Source of the DNA: CAYVMN01 sp964452575
GTDB lineage: Bacteria; Desulfobacterota; DSM-4660; Desulfatiglandales; Desulfatiglandaceae
Assembly: GCA_964452575.1 (NCBI GenBank)
Contig: CAYVMN010000016.1
Span: 1-35,124 of the forward strand
DNA: 35,124 bases
Direction: 5' to 3'
Part shown: in pieces, positions 1 to 8,198 of the stretch
Layout: the number at the start of each line of letters is the position of its first letter
Numbering within the stretch: position 1 is the first letter of the stretch
Notes under the pieces: generated by a model
What the model saw: only the letters and a program-made list of their open reading frames with translations
The model's database searches: none
Told to the model about the DNA's origin: nothing
Translations under genes and position numbers: made by a program

Positions 1-1
1 G

Positions 2-670
2 GATTGTACGACTGAACCCAGGGATGGCGCCAGTGTCCGGGCCTTTATCACAGGTAAAGATAGGCCCAATGAGAGGGTTCTGATCCACGCCCACCGCGAC
101 GACGGGGCATGCAGCGGGGCTAACGACAACGGCACCGGAACAGTGGTCATAATGATGCTTTCGCAGATCATGACAAAGCTACCGGCCCCCAGGCGCACCA
201 TCGAGTTTATCTCCACAGGCTCTGAGGAGGGAATTTCAGATGGTATGGTCCAGTATATTGCCAACAGAAAAAGGGATGGAACCCTGCTTGATGCTGTGGC
301 TGGCTTTGACATCGATATGGTCGGCGTGGGTGGGCCACCCCGTATTGTAGACGGAGGGACTTATCCGGACCAGCCTGACCATGAGGTGAGGCATAACAAG
401 GAACTAAATGATTTTGTTGAAAGGGTGGGAAAGGAGATAGGGGTCTACCTTGGCCGTTTATGGGGAAGCTGGGGGACCCCTGAAGAGGGACATCTAAACG
501 AGAACGGCGTGCCGGCCATGTGTATTTGGAAGGCCGACGATCCAAATTACCACAGCGACAACGAGCACGTGGACAACATAGACTGGAATGCAGTCAAGGC
601 AGTGGCCCAGGTCATTGGAGTGGCCGCCTGGCGTGTTGCCAGTGACACGAATCTCACCTTTCCGTGGTGA
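2..670 (+). CDS. M28-family zinc metallopeptidase, 3' part only
   Basis: The reading frame is open from the window edge, so the start lies outside; 222 residues remain. Metal-site motifs of the M28 aminopeptidase/carboxypeptidase-Q superfamily are visible in order: HAHRDD near residue 29, GANDNGTG near 39-46 (the bridging Asp is in DN), STGSEEG near 71-77 (catalytic Glu followed by metal Glu), DIDMVG, and a late YHSDNEH carrying the last His. These suggest a co-catalytic di-zinc exopeptidase that removes terminal residues from peptides. M28 enzymes are often exported, but the signal peptide, if any, is not in view. Substrate cannot be predicted. A short hairpin overlaps the stop codon. Downstream lies a decayed gene remnant, so this is probably the last intact gene of its unit. 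Confidence 0.85.
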   Translation, partial: DCTTEPRDGASVRAFITGKDRPNERVLIHAHRDDGACSGANDNGTGTVVIMMLSQIMTKLPAPRRTIEFISTGSEEGISDGMVQYIANRKRDGTLLDAVAGFDIDMVGVGGPPRIVDGGTYPDQPDHEVRHNKELNDFVERVGKEIGVYLGRLWGSWGTPEEGHLNENGVPAMCIWKADDPNYHSDNEHVDNIDWNAVKAVAQVIGVAAWRVASDTNLTFPW

Positions 671-674
671 GATT
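650..674 (+). terminator. hairpin over the stop codon of the M28 gene, possible terminator
   Basis: AATCTCACC and GGTGAGATT form a 9-bp perfect stem around a 7-nt loop, spanning the stop codon. There is no U-tract after it, so an intrinsic terminator is uncertain; it could equally protect the mRNA 3' end. Confidence 0.3.
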
Positions 675-818
675 TAACTGTCATTAATGAGGGATACCGG
701 TTTTCTCCAAAAGAACTCGTGACCGTGCCACCTCGTCCAGAGTGAGCCTTCTTATTGTAGGAGATGTCCAATAAATACTCCATCACTCCGCTTGTCATAT
801 GGGGGTGGATAGAGATGA

Positions 819-1158
819 GGGCGCAAAGATATAACCTATGTTGAGGAGGGTATAGTGCATTATTGCGTGGACAACATGCCAGGGGCTGTCCCCAGGACCT
901 CGACTTTGGCCCTCACCAATTCGACACTCCCTTATGCGCTGAAAATCGCCAATCTGGGCTATAGAGAGGCCATGAAGGGAAACCCGGCGATCGCCAGGGG
1001 AATGAACCTGATATATGGAGAAGTCGTTCACAAAGCGGGTGGCGGAGAGCATGGGTATCAAATATGCACCCCTATCCCAGTTTTGGAGATGGGATGAAGT
1101 GGATAAGAAGTCTAGCAAAAGGCAAAAGGCAGATAGCAAGGAAGGAGGTTTGATATGA
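819..1158 (+). pseudogene. ald: alanine dehydrogenase, C-terminal remnant with frameshift
   Basis: From 819 one frame reads as the end of alanine dehydrogenase: ITYVEEGIVHYC, NMPGAVPRTST, LTNSTLPYAL and GMNLIYGEVVHKA match the conserved C-terminal third of the family (NAD-dependent alanine/pyruvate interconversion). The N-terminal and NAD-binding parts are missing: an in-frame stop lies at 816-818 and nothing recognisable precedes it. Near 1037-1039 one extra G shifts the frame; the other frame continues with VAESMGIKYAPLSQ, the expected Ald tail, and runs to a TGA at 1156-1158 that overlaps the start of the next gene. A product is not expected to be functional. What is seen is the motif match and frameshift; loss of the 5' part by deletion is inferred. 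Confidence 0.8.
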
Positions 1159-1775
1159 CTTGCGGTAAATGTGCAAAGGACATGCGAAAAGAAAGCTTTA
1201 TAGAGAATATGCGAGAGATCATGAAGCTCCACCCCGAATATACCTGGGAGAGGGCTTACAATGATGCCATGGTCTTGTGGACCTTACATGACTACGCCGC
1301 CTTTACGGCCATGGAAGAGGAGGTGGGCACTGAGAGGGCTGCCCAGCTTTATGCCAGGATGTGGGAGATTCGCTCTAGGCTGGAATGGCCCGGGCTTTGC
1401 GAACTCATCGGGAAGAAGCCGGAGGATACTGATTGGACCATTCACGACATCGCCCAGATCATGATCAAAAGTTTTGCCCTGTTCGGTAATCCCATGGAGA
1501 TCGTTGAGGACACCGAAGACAGGGTTACCATGCGGTGTTATGACTGCCCGTATACAACCCAGGTGATCTGGAACCTGCTTCCCCCGGATGAGGCGGAAAA
1601 ATACAACCAGAAGATCCAGGTGGATTGTAACTATGCTATCTTTGAAACATACCTGAAACTGACGGGCCTTTATGACAAATGGGTCTTTAACTTCCCCTCT
1701 CAGCTTTGTCTGACCAACCAGTACTGTGAGTTCAACTTTGTAAGAAGCAAGCTCGACAGGACACCCAAGAAGTGA
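1155..1775 (+). CDS. small Cys-containing protein, possibly ATC-hydrolase-like
   Basis: This is a 206-residue soluble protein with a good ribosome site (AAGGAGG about 7 nt before ATG). The N-terminus has a CxxC pair (residues 3 and 6), then mostly helical sequence. A central RCYDCPY motif (about residue 127) and a late LCLTNQYCEF segment follow. The overall order, helices followed by a Cys/Tyr core and a C-terminal C-E-F strand, recalls the L-2-amino-thiazoline-4-carboxylic acid hydrolase-like family (PF14196), whose members are common in anaerobic deltaproteobacteria and mostly uncharacterised. That assignment comes from memory of the pattern and is weak. It sits directly after the ald remnant and is followed by a strong hairpin, so it is probably transcribed alone. 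The clustered cysteines could bind a metal. Confidence 0.5.
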   Translation: MTCGKCAKDMRKESFIENMREIMKLHPEYTWERAYNDAMVLWTLHDYAAFTAMEEEVGTERAAQLYARMWEIRSRLEWPGLCELIGKKPEDTDWTIHDIAQIMIKSFALFGNPMEIVEDTEDRVTMRCYDCPYTTQVIWNLLPPDEAEKYNQKIQVDCNYAIFETYLKLTGLYDKWVFNFPSQLCLTNQYCEFNFVRSKLDRTPKK

Positions 1776-1787
1776 AAGGACAAAAGT

Positions 1788-1868
1788 GGACGGCGACCGG
1801 GGCTCACCGGTCCCGGTCGCCGTCCCTGCCACAAAAAAGGCCACCAGAGGTATCAATTTGCCTTTTTT
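1788..1868 (+). terminator. double hairpin, probable (bidirectional) terminator
   Basis: Two stem-loops follow the gene ending at 1775. The first has a 14-bp perfect GC-rich stem (1788-1801 with 1812-1825, loop 10 nt) but no U-tract. The second pairs AAAAAAGGC (1833-1841) with GCCTTTTTT (1860-1868), giving a U-tract on the plus strand and one on the minus strand as well. Confidence 0.6.
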
Positions 1869-2039
1869 AAGAAGAGAAATTAACTTTTGATTTTTTCGTC
1901 CCCATATTGTAATAAGCACTTCTCTAGCGCGGTTGGCTGACAGTAAATGAAGCCAAGTGGGCCCTTTGACTTTCTCCCATCGGTGTCTTCTCTATACTCC
2001 AGTCAGCCAGGCCAGAACTTACCTGAGGAGATCGAGGTC

Positions 2040-3206
2040 ATGCAAGAATTCAGGAGAATGAGCCGATTGCCGCCTTATGTCTTTGCCACTGTCAACAAGA
2101 TCAAAATGGAGGCAAGGCGAAAAGGAGAGGATATCATAGACCTGGGGATGGGAAACCCTGATATCCCCACACCCAAGCATATTGTTGAAAAACTGGTCGA
2201 GGCTGCCAAGAAAGGCCATAACCACAGATACTCTGCCTCCATGGGCATCACCAAGCTGAGGCATGCCATCTGCAGGTGGTACAAGAAGCGCTATGACGTG
2301 GACCTTGACCCGGACCAGGAAGCCATAGCAACCATCGGTGCAAAGGAAGGGCTGGCGCATCTGGTGCTCGCCACCATCAGTCCCGGAGATGTGGTCTTCG
2401 CTCCCAACCCTACCTACCCCATACACCCATATTCCGTGATTATTGCCGGGGGTGACCTCAGGGGTATACCCATAGGGCCAGAGAGAGATTTTTTTGAGGA
2501 CCTCCTGACAGCCACCAAGCAGACCTGGCCAAGCCCAAAGATGCTGATCATCTCCTATCCTCACAATCCAACGACGGCCGTGGTGGATATAGGGTTCTTT
2601 GAGAAGATCGTGGATTTCTGCAAGGAACATGACATGGCGGTCATACATGATTTTGCATATGCTGATCTGGTTTTTGACGGCTATAAGCCTCCCAGCTTCC
2701 TTCAGGTCCCCGGGGCCAAAGATATTGGCGTTGAATTCTTCAGCCTATCCAAGAGTTATTCCATGCCGGGATGGCGCGTAGGGTTCTGCGTAGGCAACCC
2801 GGCACTAGTTGCAGCCTTGCGAAGGATAAAGAGCTACCTTGATTATGGCATGTTTCAGCCTATTCAAATCGCCTCTATTATTGCCCTCAATGGACCTTAC
2901 AGCTGTGTGAAAGAGATTGTAGAGACTTACCGTGAGCGGCGTGATGTTCTCGTTGACGGACTAAATCGCGTAGGCTGGAAAATCGAAAAGCCGAAGGGCA
3001 CCATGTTCGTATGGGCCAAGGTACCCGAGAAATTCAGGAAAATGGGTTCATTGCAGTTTTCGAAGATGCTGATCAAAAAGGCCAAGGTGGCCGTGTCTCC
3101 GGGCATTGGATTTGGAGAATATGGGGACGAACATGTCCGTTTTGCCCTTGTGGAAAACCCCCATCGTATCAGGCAGGCCGTCAGAGGCATCAAGCAGGTG
3201 TTGTAG
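2040..3206 (+). CDS. alaC: PLP-dependent class I aminotransferase, AlaC type
   Basis: A 388-residue fold-type I aminotransferase. DLGMGNPDIPTP near the N-terminus, YPHNPTT in the middle and SLSKSYSMPGWRVGF with the Schiff-base lysine at about residue 238 are diagnostic of the AlaC / LL-diaminopimelate-aminotransferase-like branch of class I. Expected reaction: transfer of an amino group between alanine or aspartate-type donors and 2-oxoglutarate. Exact substrate is not certain. I chose the ATG at 2040 because GAGGAG lies 9 nt upstream and homologues start with a similar MxEFxRxxRLPPYVF; an upstream in-frame ATG at 1947 would add 31 residues of unlikely sequence without a ribosome site. It precedes hom and the aPGM-like gene, a recurrent order that ties it to aspartate/threonine/alanine metabolism. 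Confidence 0.9.
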   Translation: MQEFRRMSRLPPYVFATVNKIKMEARRKGEDIIDLGMGNPDIPTPKHIVEKLVEAAKKGHNHRYSASMGITKLRHAICRWYKKRYDVDLDPDQEAIATIGAKEGLAHLVLATISPGDVVFAPNPTYPIHPYSVIIAGGDLRGIPIGPERDFFEDLLTATKQTWPSPKMLIISYPHNPTTAVVDIGFFEKIVDFCKEHDMAVIHDFAYADLVFDGYKPPSFLQVPGAKDIGVEFFSLSKSYSMPGWRVGFCVGNPALVAALRRIKSYLDYGMFQPIQIASIIALNGPYSCVKEIVETYRERRDVLVDGLNRVGWKIEKPKGTMFVWAKVPEKFRKMGSLQFSKMLIKKAKVAVSPGIGFGEYGDEHVRFALVENPHRIRQAVRGIKQVL

Positions 3207-3330
3207 ACGTGGGGCTATAGGCGTAAGGCATTAGGGAATGGGGCCTTGTGACCTTGAGCCTTGGGCCAAAACCGCTAAAAGCCGTTTGACAGAGCATATT
3301 CAGGCATCCGGCCGATATTGAGAGGGAACA

Positions 3331-4653
3331 GTGCAGCAAATAAAGGTGGGAATCATCGGATTCGGAACAGTGGGATCTGGAACTGTAGAGGCCTTGATCC
3401 AAAATCGCGAGATCATCTCGGATCGTGTGGGAGCTGAAGTAGTAATCGGAAAGATTGCCGATATCGATATTGAATATGATAGGGGGATTACCCTTGACCA
3501 AGGGCTACTGACCACGAATTCCATGGATGTGATCGAAGACCCGAATATCAGCATTGTTGCGGAACTCATTGGCGGTCGTGAACCGGCAAGAGAGTATATC
3601 ATCAAGGCAATGGAGCGTGGCAAGCATGTGGTCACTGCCAATAAGGCCCTTTTGGGCGAGTTTGGTCGAGAGATATACCAGGCAGCGGAGCGGTACGGCG
3701 TGAGCCTAGCATTTGAGGCGAGCGTAGGCGGTGGAATACCAATCATACGTGCCCTGAGGAGCGGCCTCTCTGCAAACCGCATTCAGACTATTATAGGGAT
3801 TCTCAACGGGACCTCCAACTACATATTGACCAAAATGACCCAGGAAGGCCGGCCTTACACCCAAGTGGTTCAGGATGCGGTAGAACTGGGCCTTGCGGAG
3901 GACCCTCCAACCCTGGACGTGGACGGGACTGACGCGGCTCACAAGTTGGCCATCCTTATGTCTATTGCCTTCGGGAGCCCGGCGTCTTTTGAGCAGATAT
4001 ACAGGGAAGGGATTTCCTCCTTGACCCCTGATGACATCCGTTTTGCCGGCGAGTTTGGTTATAGTGTCAAGCTGCTGGCAATAGGCAGGGATCTCGGGGA
4101 TCGGTTGGAGGCACGCGTTCATCCAGCCATGATTCCCGAGGACCACATACTGGCGAATGTCAATGAGGCATACAATGCAATCTACCTGGAGGGTGATTTT
4201 GTTGGGCCGAACCTCTACTACGGCCTGGGGGCAGGCAGAAGGCCTACAGCCAGTGCCGTGGTCTCGGATATCATAGAACTAGCGAGGCACGTCAGGCTGG
4301 GGTCAACCGGGATAATGCCTCCTCTTGCCCATTTTCACCCTCCTGAAAGAGGGTTTTTGATACAGCCCATGGAGGACCTTACGAGCGAGTACTATTTCAG
4401 GTTTTCGGCCCTCGATAGGCCTGGGGTGCTCTCAAAGATTGCAGGGATCCTGGCCGATCATCAGATCAGCATATTTTCCGTGATTCAGAAGGGTCGACAG
4501 GAAGGGGGGTCTGTGCCAATTGTGATGCTTACGCACGAGGCCCAGGAGAAGAAAGTTCGAGAGGCTGTTTCACTTATCGATCGACTGGATGTGGTAACAG
4601 ACAAGACCGTAATGATTCGTGTGGAGGACCATTCGCCAAATGGGGACCGATGA
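3331..4653 (+). CDS. hom: homoserine dehydrogenase with ACT domain
   Basis: A 440-residue enzyme converting aspartate semialdehyde to homoserine with NAD(P)H, the branch step to threonine and methionine. An N-terminal Rossmann motif GFGTVGSGT (residues 10-18) is followed by the catalytic core DVDGTDAAHKLAIL, whose lysine (about 205) is the family's catalytic residue. From about residue 353 a C-terminal ACT domain (YYFRFSALDRPGVLSKIAG) suggests feedback control by an amino acid, usually threonine. The start is GTG, with AGAGGGA a few bases upstream. Its end overlaps the start of the next gene, so the two are likely translationally coupled. Length and domain order are normal for the monofunctional enzyme. 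Confidence 0.96.
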   Translation: MQQIKVGIIGFGTVGSGTVEALIQNREIISDRVGAEVVIGKIADIDIEYDRGITLDQGLLTTNSMDVIEDPNISIVAELIGGREPAREYIIKAMERGKHVVTANKALLGEFGREIYQAAERYGVSLAFEASVGGGIPIIRALRSGLSANRIQTIIGILNGTSNYILTKMTQEGRPYTQVVQDAVELGLAEDPPTLDVDGTDAAHKLAILMSIAFGSPASFEQIYREGISSLTPDDIRFAGEFGYSVKLLAIGRDLGDRLEARVHPAMIPEDHILANVNEAYNAIYLEGDFVGPNLYYGLGAGRRPTASAVVSDIIELARHVRLGSTGIMPPLAHFHPPERGFLIQPMEDLTSEYYFRFSALDRPGVLSKIAGILADHQISIFSVIQKGRQEGGSVPIVMLTHEAQEKKVREAVSLIDRLDVVTDKTVMIRVEDHSPNGDR

Positions 4654-5866
4654 TCAATCCAAGACAAGGTTCGTGCTCCTGGTAGGGGACGGCATGGCGG
4701 ATTATCCCCTGCCGGAGCTGGGCGGGAAGACACCGCTCGATGCGGCCAGGACCCCCAACATGGATCGGATCGCCGCCTGCAGGATAGGGCTTGTGAAGAC
4801 CATCCCTGATGGTATGGAGCCGGGAAGCGACGTGGCCAACCTCTCGCTGCTCGGTTATGACCCCAAGGTCTATCATACCGAACGCGGGCCTTTTGAGGCG
4901 GCCAGCCTGGGGGTTGGCCTTGGTGACGAAGACGTGGCATTTCGAATGAACCTCGTCACGCTGGATCAGCATTCGGATGACGAAATTATTATGGTCAGCC
5001 ACAGTTCAGGGGATATATCCACTCAAGAGGCAGCAGGGATCGTTGCCAGCCTACAAGAGGAAATGATCATCCCAGGGATAAGGATTTATCCGGGAGTGGC
5101 CTACCGGCACCTCCTGGTCTGGGGTGGGGGGCCCCTGAAGGCCAAGACCATTCCTCCCCATGACGTGCTGGACCAGAATATGGCGGCCTATCTCAACAAT
5201 GCCAAAGAGAATCCCATCCCGGCCCTGATCCGTCAGTCATGGCAGTATCTGAGGAGGCATCCGGTTAATATGGCGAGGAGTCAAAAAGGCCAGAAGATGG
5301 CCAACTCCATCTGGCTATGGGGGCAGGGAAAGGCCCCGAATCTCCCCCTCTTTAGAGACAAATTCGGTCTTCACGGGGGAATAATCTCTGCTGTTGATCT
5401 GTTAAGGGGCATAGGAATCTATGCGGGTTTTGAGACCATAAGGGTCGAGGGTGCGACCGGTTACCTGGATACCAACTACAAGGGCAAGGCAGAGGGGGCG
5501 CTCAAGGGTCTCGAGCGTCTTGATTTTCTCTTTGTCCATGTAGAGGCCCCTGACGAGGCAAGCCATAACGGGAAGATCGACGAAAAGATCCATGCCATCG
5601 AGGCCTTTGACGAAAAGGTGGTTGGAACCGTTCTCAAGGGTATGGACGTGTTTGACGATTACCGCATATTGGTTGTGAGCGATCATCTTACACCAATACG
5701 CAAAAAGACTCATGCAAGCGACCCAACGCCATTTGCATGGGCCAGCAAGAAAGAGCTCACATCGACGACCAAAGGGCCTGGATTTACAGAACACTCCGCC
5801 ATGGAATCAGGCCTGACCTTCCAAAAGGGGCATGATCTGATGCCTGCATTTCTAGAGACCCTATAA
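4640..5866 (+). CDS. archaeal-type phosphoglycerate mutase family; likely homoserine kinase in this context
   Basis: About 408 residues of the alkaline-phosphatase superfamily, aPGM/ApgM branch. LLVGDGMADYP at the N-terminus, GSDVANLSLLGYDP (with the Ser used for phospho-transfer in this family), VEAPDEASHNG and VVSDHLTP provide the metal-site residues. Formally this would be a cofactor-independent 2,3-phosphoglycerate mutase. A subgroup that sits next to hom and/or thrC in genomes lacking thrB has been proposed to be a homoserine kinase (TIGR02535). Here it overlaps hom by 14 nt, and no GHMP-type thrB is in the window, which favours the homoserine kinase reading. GTG at 4619 is another possible start; ATG at 4640 has GGAGG 12 nt upstream. 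Function is inferred from context; the family assignment is firm. Confidence 0.85.
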   Translation: MGTDDQSKTRFVLLVGDGMADYPLPELGGKTPLDAARTPNMDRIAACRIGLVKTIPDGMEPGSDVANLSLLGYDPKVYHTERGPFEAASLGVGLGDEDVAFRMNLVTLDQHSDDEIIMVSHSSGDISTQEAAGIVASLQEEMIIPGIRIYPGVAYRHLLVWGGGPLKAKTIPPHDVLDQNMAAYLNNAKENPIPALIRQSWQYLRRHPVNMARSQKGQKMANSIWLWGQGKAPNLPLFRDKFGLHGGIISAVDLLRGIGIYAGFETIRVEGATGYLDTNYKGKAEGALKGLERLDFLFVHVEAPDEASHNGKIDEKIHAIEAFDEKVVGTVLKGMDVFDDYRILVVSDHLTPIRKKTHASDPTPFAWASKKELTSTTKGPGFTEHSAMESGLTFQKGHDLMPAFLETL

Positions 5867-5870
5867 TCCC

Positions 5871-5899
5871 TTGACATGACACTGCTTTTGAAATAGCTT
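5871..5899 (+). promoter_or_regulatory. sigma70-like promoter before adk
   Basis: A perfect TTGACA (5871-5876) is followed after 17 nt by a weak -10, TAGCTT (5894-5899). It lies just after the stop of the aPGM-like gene and 34 nt before the adk start, so adk may be transcribed independently. Confidence 0.45.
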
Positions 5900-5932
5900 C
5901 AGGCCAAAATTGTGTTAGAAGGAGATGGAAAT

Positions 5933-6616
5933 ATGAAGATACTGTTTTTCGGCCCGAACGGCAGCGGCAAGGGCACCCAGGGTAAGATAGTAAAGGAAAA
6001 ATTCGGGATCCCTCATATTGAAACAGGGGTTATATTCAGGGACAACATATCACGAGGAACGGACCTTGGAAAGGAGGCCAAGGGTTATATAGATAGGGGC
6101 GAACTGGTCCCTGACAGCATCACCATCCCCATGATACTCGATCGCCTAAAGGAGGATGATTGTAAAGATGGTTGGCTCCTTGATGGCTTTCCCCGCAAGC
6201 TCACCCAGGCCCGGGAGCTGGATAAGGCCTTGAACCAAGAAGGCATTAACCTGGATATTGTAATCGAGATGGTCCTTGATAGACAGATAGCCAAGAATCG
6301 CATTATGGGCCGGAGGCTATGTGTCAATGACAATAACCATCCAAACAATATCTTTATTGATGCCATTAAGCCGGATGGCGATAGATGCAGGGTGTGTGGA
6401 GGGGAATTAAAGACACGCACAGATGACCAGGACGAAGAGGCCATCGATCAACGCCACAGCATCTATTATGACACCAGGACGGGGACCATGGCAGGAGTCA
6501 ATTATTACAAGGACCTCTCTGCCAAGAACAGTGGCGTCCCTAAGATCATAGAATTGGACGGCCGACCGGGCGTCAAGGAGGTCTCAGCAGAGCTTTTGGC
6601 CAAACTTGAGCAATAG
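5933..6616 (+). CDS. adk: adenylate kinase
   Basis: A 227-residue nucleoside monophosphate kinase (ATP + AMP to 2 ADP), cytoplasmic. P-loop GPNGSGKGTQ is at residues 7-16, followed by the AMP-binding segment (IETGVIFRDN) and DGFPRK. An enlarged LID region contains LCVND ... CRVCGG; these three Cys plus a nearby His could bind a metal, as in zinc-containing LIDs. The protein is a little longer than the 215-residue E. coli enzyme because of this LID. Start: ATG at 5933 with AAGGAG 8 nt upstream; an upstream GTG at 5912 would add seven residues before the typical MKILFFGP start. A strong terminator follows. Confidence 0.95.
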   Translation: MKILFFGPNGSGKGTQGKIVKEKFGIPHIETGVIFRDNISRGTDLGKEAKGYIDRGELVPDSITIPMILDRLKEDDCKDGWLLDGFPRKLTQARELDKALNQEGINLDIVIEMVLDRQIAKNRIMGRRLCVNDNNHPNNIFIDAIKPDGDRCRVCGGELKTRTDDQDEEAIDQRHSIYYDTRTGTMAGVNYYKDLSAKNSGVPKIIELDGRPGVKEVSAELLAKLEQ

Positions 6617-6641
6617 ATCCCTATTGTACTACCCGTTATCC

Positions 6642-6675
6642 AAGATCTGCTGTACCCCCTACAACAGATCTTTTT
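6642..6675 (+). terminator. intrinsic terminator after adk
   Basis: AAGATCTG pairs with CAGATCTT, continued after one C/A mismatch by TGTA/TACA around a CCCCC loop, and is followed by a run of five T. This is a canonical Rho-independent terminator. Confidence 0.85.
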
Positions 6676-6968
6676 ATGTCTATCTCTCTGCTTGAAATTG
6701 CGAACCCCTCTTTTACAGCCTTTCAGGTTCTACGATGATTTCGTTACAGTTTAGCGCTCCTCAACCTAGGGTTTCTTTCTCAGCAAAGCCTTTACAGTCG
6801 CCTCTCTTGGTGATACCTTTATTTCGCTCCTTAACCATCTGGTTACCCCTTGTTTGGCTATAGCACTTTAATAACAGGGCACCTGATTATTTTTGAGGCA
6901 TCCTTTGACCTTCAGTGCAAGATTCGGGTATCAATTAGAGGATTTATCCCACGGAAAGGGGTTGGGGT
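6676..6968 (+). other. non-coding gap between adk and the polysaccharide cluster
   Basis: Pyrimidine-rich sequence without a supportable gene on either strand. The promoter of the following cluster probably lies here, but I could not single out convincing -35/-10 boxes. Confidence 0.5.
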
Positions 6969-8189
6969 TTGAACATCCTCTTTGTTTCTGACACTTCAAT
7001 TGCCAGTATAATCGGTGGAGCGGAGAGGGTCCTTTTTGAACAGAGTACCCGGTTGGCCAAAAGGGGGCACAACGTTCACTTACTAACCCGGAGGCTACCG
7101 AGCCATGCGGCTAACCGAGAATCTATTCAGGGTGTAACAGAATGGAGATATAATCTTTATCAGGACAACGCCCTTTCCTTCGTAATATCCACCTATCGCA
7201 ATGGAAGGAGACTCTTCGAGTTTCTTCAAAGTAATTACGGCTTCGAGTGCATCAATTTTCACCAACCATTTTCCGCATTAGGCGTGATTCAATCCGCGTT
7301 CAGCAAAAGGGTCAGGAAAGTATATACATGCCATTCCCTGTCTTTTGAAGAATTTATATCTCGAAATGCCGAACCAGGCGGGCAGCTAGACAAGGCCTTA
7401 TGGCTGTTGAGTATTTATGGAAGGAAATGGATAGAAAGAAAGATCCTAAAGCATTCTGATAAGATAGCGGCCTTAAGCCAGTTTACCAGGAAGAGACTAT
7501 GGGACGCCTATTCGATCGCACCCCAAAGGGTTTCCATCATCCCCGGTGGGGTGGACCTCAACAGATTTAAGCCAGCAGAAGACAGGATGGATGTCCGACA
7601 TCGTCTGAAGGTGCCTGAAGACAAAGTAGTGTTCTTCACGGTCAGAAACCTTGTACAGAGGATGGGACTGGAAAATCTGATCCTTTCGATCAAAGAAGTT
7701 GTTCAAGCATCCCCGGACATCTATCTATTAATGGGCGGCGAAGGGCCCCTCCGGGAGGATTTGTCTAATCTGGTAAACGATCTGGGCCTTGAAGGCTTTG
7801 TGGAGCTTAGAGGTTACTTGCCCGAAGAGGAGCTTCCCGAATACTATCGGATGGCTGATTTCTTTGTCTTGCCAACCAGGGAGCTTGAAGGTTTCGGCCT
7901 CGTTACCCTGGAGGCCATGGCCTCAGGCGTGCCTGTTCTTGGAACTCCCATAGGTGGAACCAGAGAGATCCTTGGAAGATTCGATTCAAACCTCCTGTTG
8001 AGGAATAACAATCCATCTTCCATAGCTGAATCGATGATTAGATTCTATCATCTGATAAAACAGGACCCTGAGAGCTGGAAAGAACTCTCGCGTCGTTGCC
8101 GTGATTTTGTTGAACGCTATTATTCTTGGGAAGTAAATGTGGATGCCTTGGAAAAGGTCCTTTTTTCAGAAGACTCGATGTTTACCTGA
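6969..8189 (+). CDS. glycosyltransferase family 4
   Basis: A 406-residue GT-B fold, retaining glycosyltransferase. The N-terminal domain has GGAERVLFEQSTRLAKRG, typical of GT4. The C-terminal nucleotide-sugar domain has PGGVDLNRF, MGGEGPL and EGFGLVTLEAMASG (about residues 306-319) with the EX7E pair. It should transfer a sugar from an NDP-sugar to a lipid-linked or polysaccharide acceptor on the cytoplasmic face. Start is TTG with AAGGGG 8 nt upstream and the family-typical MNILFVSD; no ATG fits. It is first in a co-directional cluster, ending 9 nt before the AsnB gene. Donor and acceptor cannot be predicted. Confidence 0.9.
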   Translation: MNILFVSDTSIASIIGGAERVLFEQSTRLAKRGHNVHLLTRRLPSHAANRESIQGVTEWRYNLYQDNALSFVISTYRNGRRLFEFLQSNYGFECINFHQPFSALGVIQSAFSKRVRKVYTCHSLSFEEFISRNAEPGGQLDKALWLLSIYGRKWIERKILKHSDKIAALSQFTRKRLWDAYSIAPQRVSIIPGGVDLNRFKPAEDRMDVRHRLKVPEDKVVFFTVRNLVQRMGLENLILSIKEVVQASPDIYLLMGGEGPLREDLSNLVNDLGLEGFVELRGYLPEEELPEYYRMADFFVLPTRELEGFGLVTLEAMASGVPVLGTPIGGTREILGRFDSNLLLRNNNPSSIAESMIRFYHLIKQDPESWKELSRRCRDFVERYYSWEVNVDALEKVLFSEDSMFT

Positions 8190-8198
8190 TTGCCAACC

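Noticed and set aside
2019..2648. 209-codon open frame on the minus strand
   Set aside because: It lies antisense to alaC, whose conserved motifs are unambiguous.
3207..3330. Riboswitch or attenuator before hom
   Set aside because: No T-box, leader peptide with Thr/Ile codons or terminator/antiterminator pair could be drawn in this 124-nt gap.
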